64,000 bases of DNA from Strongylocentrotus droebachiensis (taxonomy: Eukaryota > Echinodermata > Echinoidea > Camarodonta > Strongylocentrotidae): positions 62,001-126,000 of the forward strand of contig JAVYIG010004932.1 in NCBI GenBank assembly GCA_035222895.1, given 5' to 3'. The translations under genes and the position numbers were made by a program. Below are positions 25,066 to 37,500 of this stretch, piece by piece (position 1 is the first letter of the stretch; every line of letters begins with the position of its first letter). The notes beneath the pieces are model-generated. The model saw nothing but the letters and a program-made list of their open reading frames with translations. It was not told the DNA's origin and did not search any database.

Positions 25066-25255
25066 TGTGGCGTATCCAGAAAGTGATAAATGGGGCGGGG
25101 ATTGAATCCTTTCACGAAGGTGAGCAGGGGATTATTGGGCAACTGTATGTGTACTGTACAGACACCGTGCATGTAGAATTGGGGTAATTTGATGGGCTTT
25201 AAACGGGGGGGGGGTGGTCTGTACGTCGATTTCATTCTTTGCTGGATACGCCCTT
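25066..25255. mobile_element. Possible hAT-like MITE
   Basis: TGGCGTATCCAGAAAG at 25068 is matched by the reverse complement of 25237-25252 (GGGCGTATCCAGCAAAG). These are similar to the CAGTGGCGGATCCAG terminus at 57443. The internal 190 bp is G-rich with no transposase. No 8-bp target duplication could be read, so the call rests on the TIRs alone. Confidence 0.5.
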
Positions 25256-26639
25256 GTTTATCTCCACACAAATACGTCCGGGCATCAACTACGTCCTTTA
25301 CGTTCATTCACCTTGTAATTTTCGTTCATTTGAAACGTTTTGGGGTCGGATGGTTTGCCCCCTGATGGAATTTACAATTAATCTTGGTTTCACCGAGCTG
25401 TAAACAATACAACATCCATTCTAAATCACGAAGAGATACGTGGCATACTCAGTGGCGTACCGAGAAATTATATAAACGTGGGGGGAGCTATGCTTTGGCT
25501 GTGTAATGCAACTGCGAATGTCAAAGGAATGCAATTGGGGGTGCGGGCTATTCCTTGTCTAAATATTTGAAATTGTACAGGTATTTCCATACATGTTTCA
25601 TGTAAATATATCAAGTCTCCCAGTCTGCATGCTGTAAACAGATCAATGCTTTAATAGAGGAGGGGTCTTCACCAGTTCCTCTCAAGATTATTACAATTAT
25701 AGAGCTATTGGCCTGTGATCTCGAGGAGTATTCAGGCTAAATTCTGATAAAGTCATGCCCTTCTAAGTAGGATATTGATGTTTAAGTTAATGTATGTGGT
25801 TACTTTCGCTGGGTTCTCCCGCTCCACCCCATCCTGGATGAACCGCGAATAATACTTCGTTTTCAATTCCCATTTCCGTTTATCTCGAAGTAGTATCCAA
25901 ACAGGGGATCGTTTGACTTTTAATGTATGCAGCAGGTAAGATAAGACATCTGCGTTGAATCACATGTGTTTTTTTCTTCCTTTTTCTTCTGCAATATGAG
26001 ATCATTTTAATAGCATCTGCATACAACAACATGCGGTTGAGGTTTCCCGTTCCACTTTAAAATTCATGGATTTTCTTTTCTTTGTGTGCAATCCAAAGGT
26101 TCCATGTCATTTGGCGGGAATTTTCCCTTCTAAACATTAGGCATTGTGAACGTTCGATACCCGTATGGTCTGAATTGCCTCGGAGAAATCCTGTGTTGCC
26201 TGAGTAAAGATTTTCAAGAATAACCATGTCTTATTGAAAGTTCCGTCAGCACGCCTTTTGTGTAAGTTGAAAGGGAAAAAGATGTTATCGTGGTTATACA
26301 AGTTGTTCTTAAAGGTAAAGACCAGTATTGGAAACGCCCAAATTTCAAAAAATGAAATGGAAGCTCTTATTACCAATCATGTGAAAGGATATGTTTTGAC
26401 TAATACATGATGATATCAATTTTGCCGGGAAACCGCCTACTAATTGATATATTTGGTAATTTAGTTTATCTATTGGTGTGTGAGAGATAAACGCACGTGT
26501 CGCGCACGTGTGTGTAGTCCCATATACATCTTTCTGTGTACAGTGCTTGTAACTTTACGAAGACTGGGCCAAATTTCTTATCATTTTGATGATTTCAGAA
26601 CCTTGCAGTACACACCAATACTTATATGCTAGATGATCA
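25256..26639. other. No gene; one transposon-like terminus
   Basis: TCAGTGGCGTACCGAG at 25454 resembles the terminus word shared by several small elements here, with no matching end found. The rest shows no recognised coding domain. Confidence 0.35.
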
Positions 26640-27774
26640 ACCTTTTCTGATCGATTCCACAACGTTTCTTTGACAATGCAATCGCATGACCATAACTGTT
26701 CTTTATCTTAAGCCTAACGGGAAGGATGATGCGACTCGGAAACTTAGCAGTTGCCTTGAAGATATAAGGTTCTGGTCTTCTAACAATAGACTTTGCCTTA
26801 ATGAACGAAAATCTGAAATGATCCACATTACTTCCAAATTCAGAAACACCGATTCCTTCCCCGACTTGGTTACCGGAGATGGTTCACTGAAGGGTAGTGA
26901 ATACGTTCGAGACCTTGGTGTTATAATCGACAAAAATCTTACATTTCAGCAGCATATTAAAAACGTTTATAAATCTGCATCTTTTGGAATCTTCAAAATT
27001 GGGAAAATTAGGAAACTACTTGACCGACCCACAACTGCAAAATTAACCCATGCTTTTGTATCCTCCCACCTTGATTATTGTAATTCAATTTTTTCTGGCC
27101 TTCCTCATTCATACTTACTTCCACTCCAAAGAATTCAGAATACTGCTGCAAGGCTTGTTTGAGCACATCACCCCAATATTGCGTTCTCTCCATTGGCTTC
27201 CCATACACCATCGTATAACATTTAAAGTTCTTCTTCTGACATCGACATTCTCCATGGCCAAGTCCCTTAATATCTTTCAGATTTGATTTCCTTACGTTCT
27301 TCTAGTTCTTTAAGACCTCTTCGATCATCATCAACCTTGCAGTTAACCCTTGGACCTCGTTCTGTTACAAAATATGGCGATTGAGCTTTTTCAGTAAATG
27401 CCCCTATCCTTTGGAATAAATTACCAGCGCATATTCATAATACTCATTCTCTTGACCAGTTTAAGTCCTTACTGAAAACGCACCTCTTTAATTCATAAAT
27501 GCTATTATGCAGTTGTGAGTCGGTCAAAGAAGGTGCACACCATCTTATTCTTTGTTTGTTTGATATTTTGTTTGATCTTATGTTTCACCTTATGTTTGAT
27601 CTCATTTTTATTTTTGTTATTATATATGCATGATTTATTGAATAAAGAACATATTTATATTTGTTATGTTTATTACAAGTTTAAGTTGGTAATTTTAGTT
27701 CAGAAAATGGTGCGCTTATAAACACCTGTATTAAGCGCCTAATAAATGTTATGTATTATTATTATTATTATTAC
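26640..27774 (+). mobile_element. Broken L2/CR1-like LINE, RT C-terminus and 3' end
   Basis: The frame at 26686-27162 encodes the region after the RT catalytic motif: LSSCLEDIRFWSSNNRLCLN, then LGVIIDKNLTFQQHI, then SSHLDYCNSIFSGLP, then LQRIQNTAARLV. This is the typical order of L2/CR1-clade elements. A frameshift near 27160 moves the reading to HITPILRSLHWLPIHHRITF. After another shift near 27275 it continues through KYGD*AFSVNAPILWNKLP, with an in-frame stop, to FKSLLKTHLF and a stop near 27499. The catalytic region just upstream is degraded. A 3' UTR ends at ttaagcgcctaataaatg followed by (ATT)n at 27753-27773. The copy is 5'-truncated and inactive. Confidence 0.9.
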
Positions 27775-28367
27775 GCAACCGTTATCATGATTGCGTTATT
27801 ACCTTTGATAAATGGGGCTTTTAAGCAATTAACCCATGCGCTAATTAAAGAAAGAATTGTTAGCACGGTTCATGGTGCAATCCCTTTGTTTTACAATATC
27901 ACTCCCATGTTTTGCGTCAGAGAACACACAAGCCGCTGACGCACGTGTACATATGCGTCAGTAAATGACGCATCGTCTGAAATGGGCATAAGCCAAAGTA
28001 TGGTCGAATGGATTATACAAATTTCCTTCTTCGAAAGGCGAATGTTACCGACATAAAAATAAAGCTTCAGAGAGTCGAAAATCGCAGTGCCTGTGTTGCG
28101 CTGGGCAGGGATATAGAAGGCAAGAATCTGCATCTCCCTTGGTTAAGTGTGCGGTTATTGCCCGTGAAAAAGCGTAGCATTACATTTTCGCTAGTAGTCT
28201 ATTAATGCCTAAATAACCGTGAACCAAATTATCTATCCATTCTGTAATACACACCAAACACACCAAAAGACACAAACAAAACAATAATATCAAATGATCC
28301 TAGACACACCTTCAATTAGAAATCAAGTGTAGTTTATCTCATGAACGCCCCAAAATAAGAAAAATCA
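27775..28367. other. No gene recognised
   Basis: AT-rich, with several tgacgca/tgcgtca words near 27915-27970. The short frames 27891-28133 (minus) and 28008-28205 (plus) have no recognisable domain. Confidence 0.4.
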
Positions 28368-28565
28368 TAGCTTCTTTTATTCGCACTTCCACTATTTTTT
28401 AAGAAGAAAGTAAAGGCACACCTCTTTATCAAACTGAATTTGTATTTATAATCAATGTCTTTATTTTGTTGTTGCTCTGTTAAGCATGAATTTTTCTTGT
28501 AAAGCGCATTTTAGCAATAATGTAATTGGCACATTTTGCGCCATGTAATAAACGATCGTATTTAT
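28368..28565 (+). mobile_element. Second LINE 3'-end relic
   Basis: gtaaaggcacacctctttat reads KAHLF in one frame, matching the position of LKTHLF at the C-terminus of the LINE at 26640. It is followed by a T-rich 3' UTR and gtaaagcgcattttagcaat, which resembles that LINE's ttaagcgcctaataa end. The (ATT)n tail is not preserved. Short and decayed. Confidence 0.4.
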
Positions 28566-28714
28566 GTATTTATGGATCGCCCCCAGGAATCGATTGTACG
28601 ACACATGCTCCGCGCAGATTCGCTCCGGAGATATTTCCTTCTCAAAACCCCTAGATCCAAAATTATACCTAAACTAGGCTCAATCTAACCTAAGATTGCG
28701 ATCCTCGCCCTTAA

Positions 28715-29360
28715 GGCTGGCTCACACAGTAGCGGCGGCAAGGAACGGCGGCTGACGTGGGTTGCGGCGACGATGACTTGACTCAGTGGCCGACAACAAA
28801 TTATGTGTGTGTGCGGGTCACTGACGTCACAAAACCTGAAAAATCGCACTAACCCATTGCAGACCACCCTTGCAATGCCGCAGGAACTCGCAAACGACAC
28901 ACCATCAACAGTCATCAACCGTCACCCTCCGGCCAAAGTTCGCAATCCATCGTCGCACCAAGGCAGTTACAATTTCGTTACATTCCGCGCATTGTCTCGT
29001 CAGGGTTCGAGATGTGACGTCACTTGCCTTTGTTTTGTCGTCATGGTCGTTGACAACCATTACGACAACGACTACCAACGAAATTGTGACGACCTCGAAT
29101 TGACTAGAGACGGAATCGCACGAAATTCAAACGTCAAGGAAATGAGGGTTGCGGTCTCCAACGAAATCTGAACGAAATCACAACGAATATTGTTGCCGCC
29201 ACAAAATGTTCAATATACTGGAAATTTGCCGTGTTGTCGCTGAAGGTCGTTCCCACCAGTCAGTGAATCTTGGTTTCCCCCTTTTGCCGTCGCTTTACCG
29301 CCAAAATGTTGTGATTTTCACGTCTGTCGCCTTTCGCGGGGCCTTTGCCGCTACAATGTT
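28715..29360. mobile_element. GC-rich patch, possible TIR DNA transposon
   Basis: The left edge has ACACAGTAGCGGCGGCAAGG, then aacggcggctgacgtg. The reverse complement of the right edge (about 29315-29358) has ACATTGTAGCGGCAAAGG, then cgaaaggcgacagacgtg, so imperfect inverted termini of about 35 bp can be aligned. The inside is rich in acgac and gacgtcac words, unlike the AT-rich flanks. Open frames on both strands (28685-28918 minus, 28803-29171 plus) show no transposase motif, so the element would be non-autonomous. A CpG-rich regulatory patch is the alternative. Confidence 0.4.
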
Positions 29361-30748
29361 TGAACGGAAAAGGGGCCAGTAGCAAATGATGCGCGAGCAT
29401 GAATTATGTCAGATCAATAGAGATTTAGAAGTTGGACTTTATTTGTCGAATCCCTACTCTTAAAAGGCCTATTTGCAGGCCAAAAAAAATGAAAAAGTTA
29501 AATTCCAACTGCATTTGAAAGATAATACTAATTAAGAACTTCCCTAAAAAAGGTGGGGCTTGAAAATGTCTAATCCAATCATGAACAATTTGAATTTTGA
29601 TAAACTATTTATATAAAAATCAATGATTATGATTATAAAATATACAAAGAAAATAGTATCAATTCTTCAAAGCTCATAAAAATATTTTGTGAAATGTTAT
29701 GTACGCAATTTAATACAAATTATATTACCTGGGCAAAGGCATGGGGAAATCAAGTTTCGGGGGATGAAAAGGGAAATTAGTGGGATATAAAAATATATAA
29801 AGCAATTGATAAATAGTGAGGCAATTACGTCACGAACAGATATTTGGTAATTTGTGTAGTGATTTTCTAAGTTCCATGTTTTTCATACTTTTTTAGAAAT
29901 TCATAACTTCCTTATTAGTAATCCAATTTTATTCAATTTTTGAAGGAGACTTAGCCTTTAAATCGACCCGGCATGTCTCTAGAACTATCATTTTCACGAT
30001 CACATTAAAATCCGGATACCTTGAGTCAATAGGAAAAAGGTCGTGACTCCAATTTTGATACTCTCCAAGATAGTGGCGTCGCGAAGGCCCGTCCTGTCCG
30101 GGCCGGGGGAGGGGGGCAGCTCCCGCCTCAAAAGATGGCTGAAATACGCCGACCCAGGCCCTCAAGGAGGGGGGAGGGGTATGGGAAGGAGTCGTTTCGT
30201 CATCTTTTCACGTTGCCTTTCTATTCTCTCTTTCTTTTGTTCCTTGTTTTCGCCATTCAATGTGGGTGATGTGTTCTGAAATGTTCCCCTATGATCCCTG
30301 ATTCTTCGCCAGTGCTCCAATACAAAACCATCTCATGTTCAATTCCCTTCTATTTGCCTTACTGATTGCATGTTTAAAGTCCGAGGTCTAAATTGGTACT
30401 GTATGTGCTTTTAATCAATGTCTGTAGAGTCATGGTCCATCTTTATCTGCCTGTACTATACAGTGATCTTAATTTAGGATTTCCCGTCGAAAATCGTTAG
30501 TTTGTCATTCGAATTCTTTTACTTTGCATTTAAGTTTAATAGCGCAGATCGGCTTTGCCATGCCAATTAGCATTCAATTTTTCCGTTTTTGTATTTAATC
30601 TAAGATTTTGGTAGAAGGGTTTCAAAGATCTGTCAGTTAAAAGGCCCCATACATTTGTATTTCTCGTGTAAAGTTCGTGCACGGGACTCAATTATCTTTG
30701 TAAAAATATAATTTTGGATAAAACAGATTCATCTACAAGATTATTGGA
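29361..30748. other. No gene; GC-rich insert at 30073-30185
   Basis: AT-rich except for 30073-30185, which begins agtggcgtcgcgaaggcc and carries G runs (gccgggggaggggggcagc; aaggaggggggagggg). The start resembles the CAGTGGCG termini of small elements elsewhere in the window, so it may be a transposon fragment. Confidence 0.35.
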
Positions 30749-31153
30749 TTATTTGTCATTAATGGATTTTGGCACGTTATCCATCCTTATACATACAATG
30801 CAATTTTCATTCAACTTCGGTTTTCTTCTTGGGTTCTTAATGCAGTCACTCTTTGTACGATAATTGACATTTTGCATACAATTAAAATCATCACATAAAA
30901 TAATCTTCGTTTCTGTATCAAACCTGAATAAGAGCGACCTAGTAAACTCAGTTTCCCTAACAGAAACACTCATTATCCGTTTTATGTATCGTCTTGAAGG
31001 AGAGAGAAAGAGGATCTTAAACACCCCGGGGCTTAGGGACCGAATCACCTGGCCGTAAAATGTCTCAGATGGGTTGATACAGCTGAGGCTAGGGTTCCAG
31101 ACAACAGTGTAGGCTGTCAAGTTTGGCGCGCGAAATTGCCGATAATTTGTCAC
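30749..31153 (-). mobile_element. Possible LINE endonuclease fragment
   Basis: A 134-codon minus-strand frame. Its middle reads SLLFRFDTETKIILCDDFNC followed by MQNVNYRTKSD, matching the position and spacing of the GDFN motif of LINE-encoded APE-type endonucleases of the L1/Tx1 kind, with Gly replaced by Asp. The N-terminal third does not match anything I know. If correct, this is a short 5' fragment of a LINE, unrelated in position to the RT remnants at 26.7 and 54.5 kb. Confidence 0.4.
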
Positions 31154-32608
31154 TTACGGGAGATATGCGTTACATCTGCCTGTCGCAAGCCCAGTAGCAT
31201 GAGCAGTTCTTTCGCAGAAAGTTTGCTGGAAAAAAAGAAAGGAAAAGGAAATTAAACCTATAATCAACTGACTGCATTTACAAGTGAGCCTTATAATTTA
31301 TGCCCTCATAATATTTGTTTCAAGCTAACAAACATCCTATAGGAATGAATATGACAGGAATATTGATTGATTGTTGAAAAGACAGAAAAGTTAGAATCAT
31401 TACTAATATATCCGCGGAAAGCAAGGTAACCTGTATGGCAAGTTAATGGAGAGAAAGAAACAAAAACAGCAGAGAAACAGGTTCGTAAAAAGGTGACAAA
31501 ATCGGATGAACAATAAGAGATTTAAAGATTTTTGACAATTGAAATCACTTTGAATAAATAACTTTCAAATTGGCGAATAGGTCACGTTACAGTGAAGTAG
31601 TGCCAGACAACACTTTCGTTTGTTCTAGCAAACAAAATGACTAAAGGATATTTTCACATTTATGACAAGGCAGCATAACAACATGTTATCCATAATGTAG
31701 TTTGAGCACATCCTTTTGTAAAAGTTTCAAGAAGAGAACCGGAAGTTCATGACATAGGCCTATACAGGGTACAAGAAATGACGGAATTGTACCCAATGCT
31801 AAGGTCGCAATGTAATGATCAATCTGCCAATTTGAGGTTCAAATACATTTAGTGATCTCAACTTTCAAATATTTATAACGATTTCCTTTTTATATTTGAT
31901 ATTTGTTCAAACTTGCATCAACATGTTTTTCTTACATTTCTGTTTTTCCAAATAAAAAATGTTCAACAAGTTGCCCTTTAAAGATACTATGTCACTTTTG
32001 CTGCAAACTATCACATTCTGTAGAACTTTGCAGAAATTATGAATATGTCATATATGTCCTATCTGTGAAATTTAAACATTAGCAGTGTCCTAGTATTGAA
32101 AGTATGCAAGAAAACCCGTTTACCTTCTAGACTGCACTGTCAGACACTATTGAGTGACTGACTGGCTTCGTTATTTGCTTTGGTAATAGCATACATAACA
32201 TGAGTTGTAAAGGGTACATGAGCATTTGTCTACATCAATAACCCACTACTTGTAATAGCCAAAATTTAACTGATTGAATATTTTGTGCAGCACGAAACGT
32301 ACGACAATTCGGTAAAAGAGTCTGAAATCAGACTAGGCCTATTACTAAGATTATTGCAAACAGTTAAAACGATTCGACAACTAATGGTCGTTATTTTCCC
32401 ACTAAAATGTAAAAGCCATTTTCATGCCCTATCATTTTGAGGGAAGTTCTAAATTAGTATTGGACTTCAAATGCCTTTGGAATTTAACCTTTTCATTTTG
32501 TTGACTAGCAAATGGGACATACTACCTTTAAATCCCTTTCCATGTCCGCTGTCTCCAATCTAATATTTGCTTGCTGGCCTGTCGAGTAAGTTTTGGTCCC
32601 TCTCTCCA
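31154..32608. other. No gene recognised
   Basis: AT-rich sequence. No repeat array, TIR or recognisable coding domain seen. Confidence 0.4.
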
Positions 32609-32611
32609 ACA

Positions 32612-32715
32612 CCCCCCCCCCCCCCCCTCTCTCTCTCTCCCTCTCTCTCTCTCTTTCTCTCACCGTCTCTCCGTCTATCTCTTGTTTATTTCTCTCCCTC
32701 TCTCTATCTCTCTCA
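32612..32715 (+). repeat. Poly-C run followed by (CT)n tract
   Basis: Sixteen C residues, then imperfect (CT)n to about 32715. The start of the open frame at 32593 lies in this low-complexity DNA. Confidence 0.95.
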
Positions 32716-32747
32716 TTTTCCCTGCATCAACCTTGCATCTTGATCTT

Positions 32748-33066
32748 CGCGGTTGACGTAAAATGTTTACCACCACGCGATGACGTGACCAATTCGCTGG
32801 CACCAATATCAGTGCGCTACCCAGGTGGCGCCAACAACCACCAAGTAACAGCAAACACACGCGTGGTCCAAACAGACATGTTTTATAGAACCCAACGGGA
32901 CGCCGTCATCAATCGCCCCGTATGCCTAGGCACGAACAACTCTCACGCTCTTGCTCATATTTCTTGTCTTACGTTGCAATTCGAACTCGTCGCCGTGGAC
33001 GGAAGAGACATTGTTTCATCGATGACAAAGATATTGATGGACATTATTAAGAAAACGGTGTATTGA
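32748..33066 (+). CDS. Unrecognised ORF tail of about 105 codons
   Basis: The frame open from 32593 to 33066 first translates the CT repeat. From about 32748 the composition becomes protein-like: CLPPRDDVTNSLAPISVRYP, then QVTANTRVVQTDMFYRTQRD, then SCLTLQFELVAVDGRDIV, ending TKILMDIIKKTVY. The DNA here is less AT-rich than its flanks. No known domain, no obvious splice acceptor and no start codon outside the repeat. It could be an exon or a chance frame. Confidence 0.2.
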
Positions 33067-33517
33067 ATTTATTTCCGTTTATCTCCATGTATATATATTT
33101 TTTCTCTTTATCTGTATTGTGGAAAGTCAATAAGATACAGACGGTAAAAAAAAATGTATTTCTTAATTTTGTATATTTTGATACTTCAAATTCAATTAGA
33201 GAAATTAAGACCTTGCTTTGTTTTCGTGATAGTTTTATTCTTCCCTTTCTTTGTCCTTTTGCCTGTATGTATACTTTCTTCCTCAATTCTACTTATGACG
33301 TTGTTTTAAAGTGCATGTTGGTTTTGTAAAATTTCTTAGTTTTGATTTACCAAGAAATTTGAATTAGAAAGAAAATTTTGTTTTAGATTAATTCAGATTG
33401 TCTTAGAATATATTTGTCATAATCTAAACTGACCTGAACAGATCACCCATAAATTATATTCAATGGTTAATTTTGTTCGTTAATATCAATGATGCTTGTA
33501 TATATTTCTGAAGATAT
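33067..33517. other. No gene recognised
   Basis: AT-rich; the overlapping frames at 33047-33329 on both strands are chance frames. Confidence 0.4.
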
Positions 33518-33652
33518 GGGGGGGGGGGGGGGATCAACGACTGTTACCACCATTCCAATTTGTTAAACAGTACATATCAGTACATTTTAGTGTATCAGTT
33601 ATAGTTAATGAAGGTGCACACACACACACACACACACACGCGCACATACACG
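33518..33652 (+). repeat. Poly-G run and (CA)n microsatellite
   Basis: A 15-G run at 33518-33532 and (CA)n at 33615-33652, about 80 bp apart. Confidence 0.95.
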
Positions 33653-34019
33653 CAAATTCGCCACTAGTTTGAGAAAAGAATTCGCCTTTGAGTTGGGCTC
33701 TTCGTTATTCACGAATGAGCTACTTTCCTGACCGTATCCGCTTTTAAAATACTATGTATGGACGCATTCCCACCTCTCAATCTAATGTTTAAGTGCTGGA
33801 AGTCTGAGAGTTATCAAATTCTTCCTATTTTCCGACGTCATTGGTGTGGAATTCTATTTTTCACCGCAGGCAACAGATGTTCGCGACAAAATGTAATCGT
33901 TTCCAACGAGGGGATAGCACAAACTATCCAACCTCAATGACGTCATCTCAATCTCATTCACTTTAATTTCCCATCATCTGCACATTGTACATAATTAAAA
34001 TGTACCTCGAGCAGGTGAA

Positions 34020-34048
34020 ATAAACTGATAGACAGAGAGAGAGAGATA

Positions 34049-34082
<34 letters not shown>

Positions 34083-34185
34083 CAGAGAAAGAGAGAGTGA
34101 GAGAGATTTAGATATAGTGAGTGTGTAATGTGTGAGAGAGAGAAACTCCTAGATAGAAAGATATATACTAAGTAAGAGAGAGAAA
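34020..34185 (+). repeat. Mixed GA/GT microsatellites
   Basis: (GA)n, then (GT)n at 34052-34080, then decayed gagagaga blocks up to the MITE that begins at 34198. Confidence 0.9.
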
Positions 34186-34197
34186 AAAACGCCTCGA

Positions 34198-34402
34198 TAC
34201 TCTCTTTAAAAAAAAGAGTGAATTTTCACTCTATTTTCACTTTCTTGGGAGTGACGTCCGTGATCACTTGTTTAGGAGTGAAAATCGATTGATTTTAAAG
34301 TGTTCTCTAAGAAGAAAAGAGTGAATGTTCACTCTATTTTCACTACATTTTCACTCTCCAGAGGAGTGACGTCCGTGATCACTCGATTTTTTTAAGAGAG
34401 TA
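34198..34402. mobile_element. TA-flanked MITE made of GAGTGA/TCACTC words
   Basis: TIRs: TACTCTCTTTAAAAAAA at the left, and TACTCTCTTAAAAAAATCGA as the reverse complement of the right end, with TA at both extremities. The body consists of two diverged direct copies of about 110 bp. Each has aagagtgaa, ttcactctattttcact, then gagtgacgtccgtgatcact. The words GAGTGA and TCACTC occur many times in both orientations, so each half can fold. The TA target and TIR style fit Tc1/mariner-type non-autonomous elements. No coding capacity. Confidence 0.85.
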
Positions 34403-34535
34403 GATAGAGACTTAAAGAGAGAGGGAGAGAGAGCGAGAGGAGGCGAGAGACAGTGAGAGATAGAGAGACGGTTTAGGTGAGAGAGGGAGAGAGAAAGAGT
34501 GATTATGTGTGTGAGAGAGAGAGGGGGAGAAAGAT
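34403..34535 (+). repeat. GA-rich tract
   Basis: Purine-rich (GA)n with interruptions, continuing the tract that lies left of the MITE. The MITE appears to have inserted into a GA microsatellite region. Confidence 0.85.
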
Positions 34536-37500
34536 CTGTTAAGCTGAGATATACGTTCATAAACCCAATGTATTTTCGAAATCCTATCAGATACAACGCG
34601 TATTTTTTACGTTTACAGTGACATTTTGAAAGAATTTTGCCCAGATATTTTCATTATCCATCAAATTTAATCATTGCGAATTATAATTCATTTTAATCAT
34701 ACATTAAAAAAAAAGAGTTTGTAACCTTGGTCAGACTATAAGAGTAATAAAAAAAACCTTCCAATTGCATCTAATTTTCTTGTTTACTTGTTGTGTGTCC
34801 TTGTTTACACTATGTATGAGCGGGCAAGCCGGAGTCAGATGACCAGGGTAAACAAATATATAAAGCGCTAAGAGATATCGTCGATTTGCTCAATCAGTCG
34901 TGCTTGTCTATATCACAAAAAATACGAATTGGAGTCGTATTTATTTTCCATTAGCCCTGGCAAAAACTACAGAAACTAGTTTGATATTGCATTTCATTGG
35001 ATATTGTCCGTTTGACTCCAATTCTTTCCTTTTTCAATTTGCGATCGCCCTAATTTCAAGAAATCAATCAAGAATGTTTGGAACCCGCCTCGGAATTCTT
35101 GAACTAAAGGCTTGTATCAATTTCGCACAATCAGGCGTTTTCGCAACCGCTCCGCCTATCTTTGTACATACTTGTTTGACCTATTCGATTCAATTTACGT
35201 CGTTATTGCCGCCGGTTTTACATCATGAAAGACGGAAGGAAACAAGATATGGCCAAAGCCTTAAACGACGCACCGAAAAGGGAGATAGCACATCAAGAAA
35301 TACGAAGACATTAACTCGAATATAAAACAAAATTGATGAATATTGGTCGAAATCTGAAACTGTTGATTTGTTATGTATGTTTACGAGTTTTATGATCACA
35401 AACTGACACCGAAAAAGTGAAAAGCAAGAAAATATTGTATTGCCCTAAAGCCAGAGTAGCTGCTCTAAATTATTATTCGAATAAAATATAATCTTTCTTG
35501 ATTATTTGGAGAGCTATTTACCTAGTTTCCTTCTATTTCAAGGTTGTTATTTTCAGAAATATCGACTTTTCAAAAGCCGGTGCGACGGACAATAACGTGG
35601 AAATGACTTCCCACCTCATTTATATTATTCTCCCTGTTTTCTTCATCATTTCAAATATTGAACTAAAGACATAAAATCTTTAAATGCCCTACTAACATGA
35701 AGCACTTTTTCGAGAGAACATCAAAGATTTGATTTTCATGCGATTTCAACGTCATTCAAACTCCTTGCTAAATATCGTTAGCCCTCTGTTTCAGCGCTAA
35801 CTTAGAGAAAACAGACCTCAGATGGCCGGCAATGTGTAGAACCCACCACCATTATTTTCCACACCCTTTCCCGAAGATGAAACCATTAGGCCTACAAGCT
35901 GAAATTGACATCATTATTTCTCGCGAGGGGGGTTTTCTCTCATGTACTTCAAGTTATTTCCAGATGTCATTGCATCAATATTGGGAATGAAATTGTATCC
36001 GAAATAATGGCTTTGGCAAAGTGGGCTTTCACCATCATTTCGGTAATGGAACATAAGGACAAGATATCAGCATTGATCTTGGATACTATTTAACCATTGG
36101 ATGGGTTACAAGTCAGCAGCCAATTTGACTTTGATTATGATATATGTAAACTGTTAATTTGTTTATTATTCGGTATTGTTTCGAACTCTGTTTAAATGTT
36201 AAAGTACACTTAAGTGAATAGGCCCGTGTATGCAGTATATTTTGAGGTCATTATGGAGTCAGAAAAAGTATAACTTGCCCAACATTAATTTTTGTCCATC
36301 AATATGATTTAGATAAACAACTTGATCGAGAATTAAAAGTTCCGTAAAATGTCTTGTGGTAAATATTTAACTCTTTATATGCTACAAAAATGTATTTATC
36401 ATAATATGTCTGACATACACAAGGTCTCAAGATTATTTAAATGTATCAGGCGCAAGATTAATCTATACCAGTGTTAAAATGGTTGTCATGGAGCTTATCA
36501 AGTCCAGGTATGGGTATTTTACTCATAATCTTCAAATGATTGTAATCCCTTCCTGAAAAGCTTCGAGGAAAACAATTATTGTTTATTGATCAAAAAGAAA
36601 GTTACGATTTCTGTTGTCTTTTTGTAAACAAACATGCTCTTAAATTATGACCCCAAGTATTCTAAGACCTTCATCTGTTCATTTGAAACACAAATTCTTC
36701 TGTTTTCTTTAAACAAAATGTATTTCCAAAGGTTATTGAATAACATATTTGAATAACATGTAAAGGCTTTGAAATGTACTTTAAGCAAAGATTTACAATG
36801 GCCCGGCGAAATTGTGAATAAATAATACAACTCAGGTAAATTTTTGTGTCCTAATATATAGAATAAATATGTAAAATAATTATTCGTATTACAGAAAGAC
36901 GTTTCTTCTTGGGTTTCCCACATCTTCCGATTTCAATTATGACTCAGAAGTCTTCCCGTCCACAGTGTCATCCATATACAGCTCTTATTTTTCTCGTTTT
37001 GATGACGCGCACAACCGTTTAAGGGCGTCACGTTATTTCGAAATACAAATGTCAACGGGATGTTTATTATTTCCAAATTTCAGTCTCATTTGAGCCCATG
37101 TATAAGGCGAATAAAATGCTGTCAATTGGGACGGAGAAAATGCAATATGGGCGGCAGCCTGAAGTATAATATCACTTTTCTTTATCGGATGGGTAATATG
37201 GAAAAAATAAAACAACATATAGGCTTTATTGCATTTGGAATGATTCTGATAAAGAGCGAATACAATACTAACCACTTTGATCAATAAGGAAAGTCAATGG
37301 CACGGTTTTTTTATAGCTCGGGATCGCCCAAGTCCCACTTCAAGGTGCAAAATAATCAAAAGAGAGGTGTATTCAGTGGCCTCAATTCAACGTTACTACG
37401 CCAGTTTTACGTTATTGACGAAACATGATATTCTCCAATATTATCAACAAAAAGGGAGTTTCAAGATTAATAATAGTCAAAGGCAGTATGTTATCATGGT

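Noticed and set aside
26315..26625. TIR element bounded by AGTATTGG and CCAATACT
   Set aside because: Only 8 bp match, which is easily chance at this distance; no target duplication.
34900..35325. 141-codon ORF as a confident membrane protein
   Set aside because: The hydrophobic start has no clear signal or helix pattern, and no family or splice context supports it.
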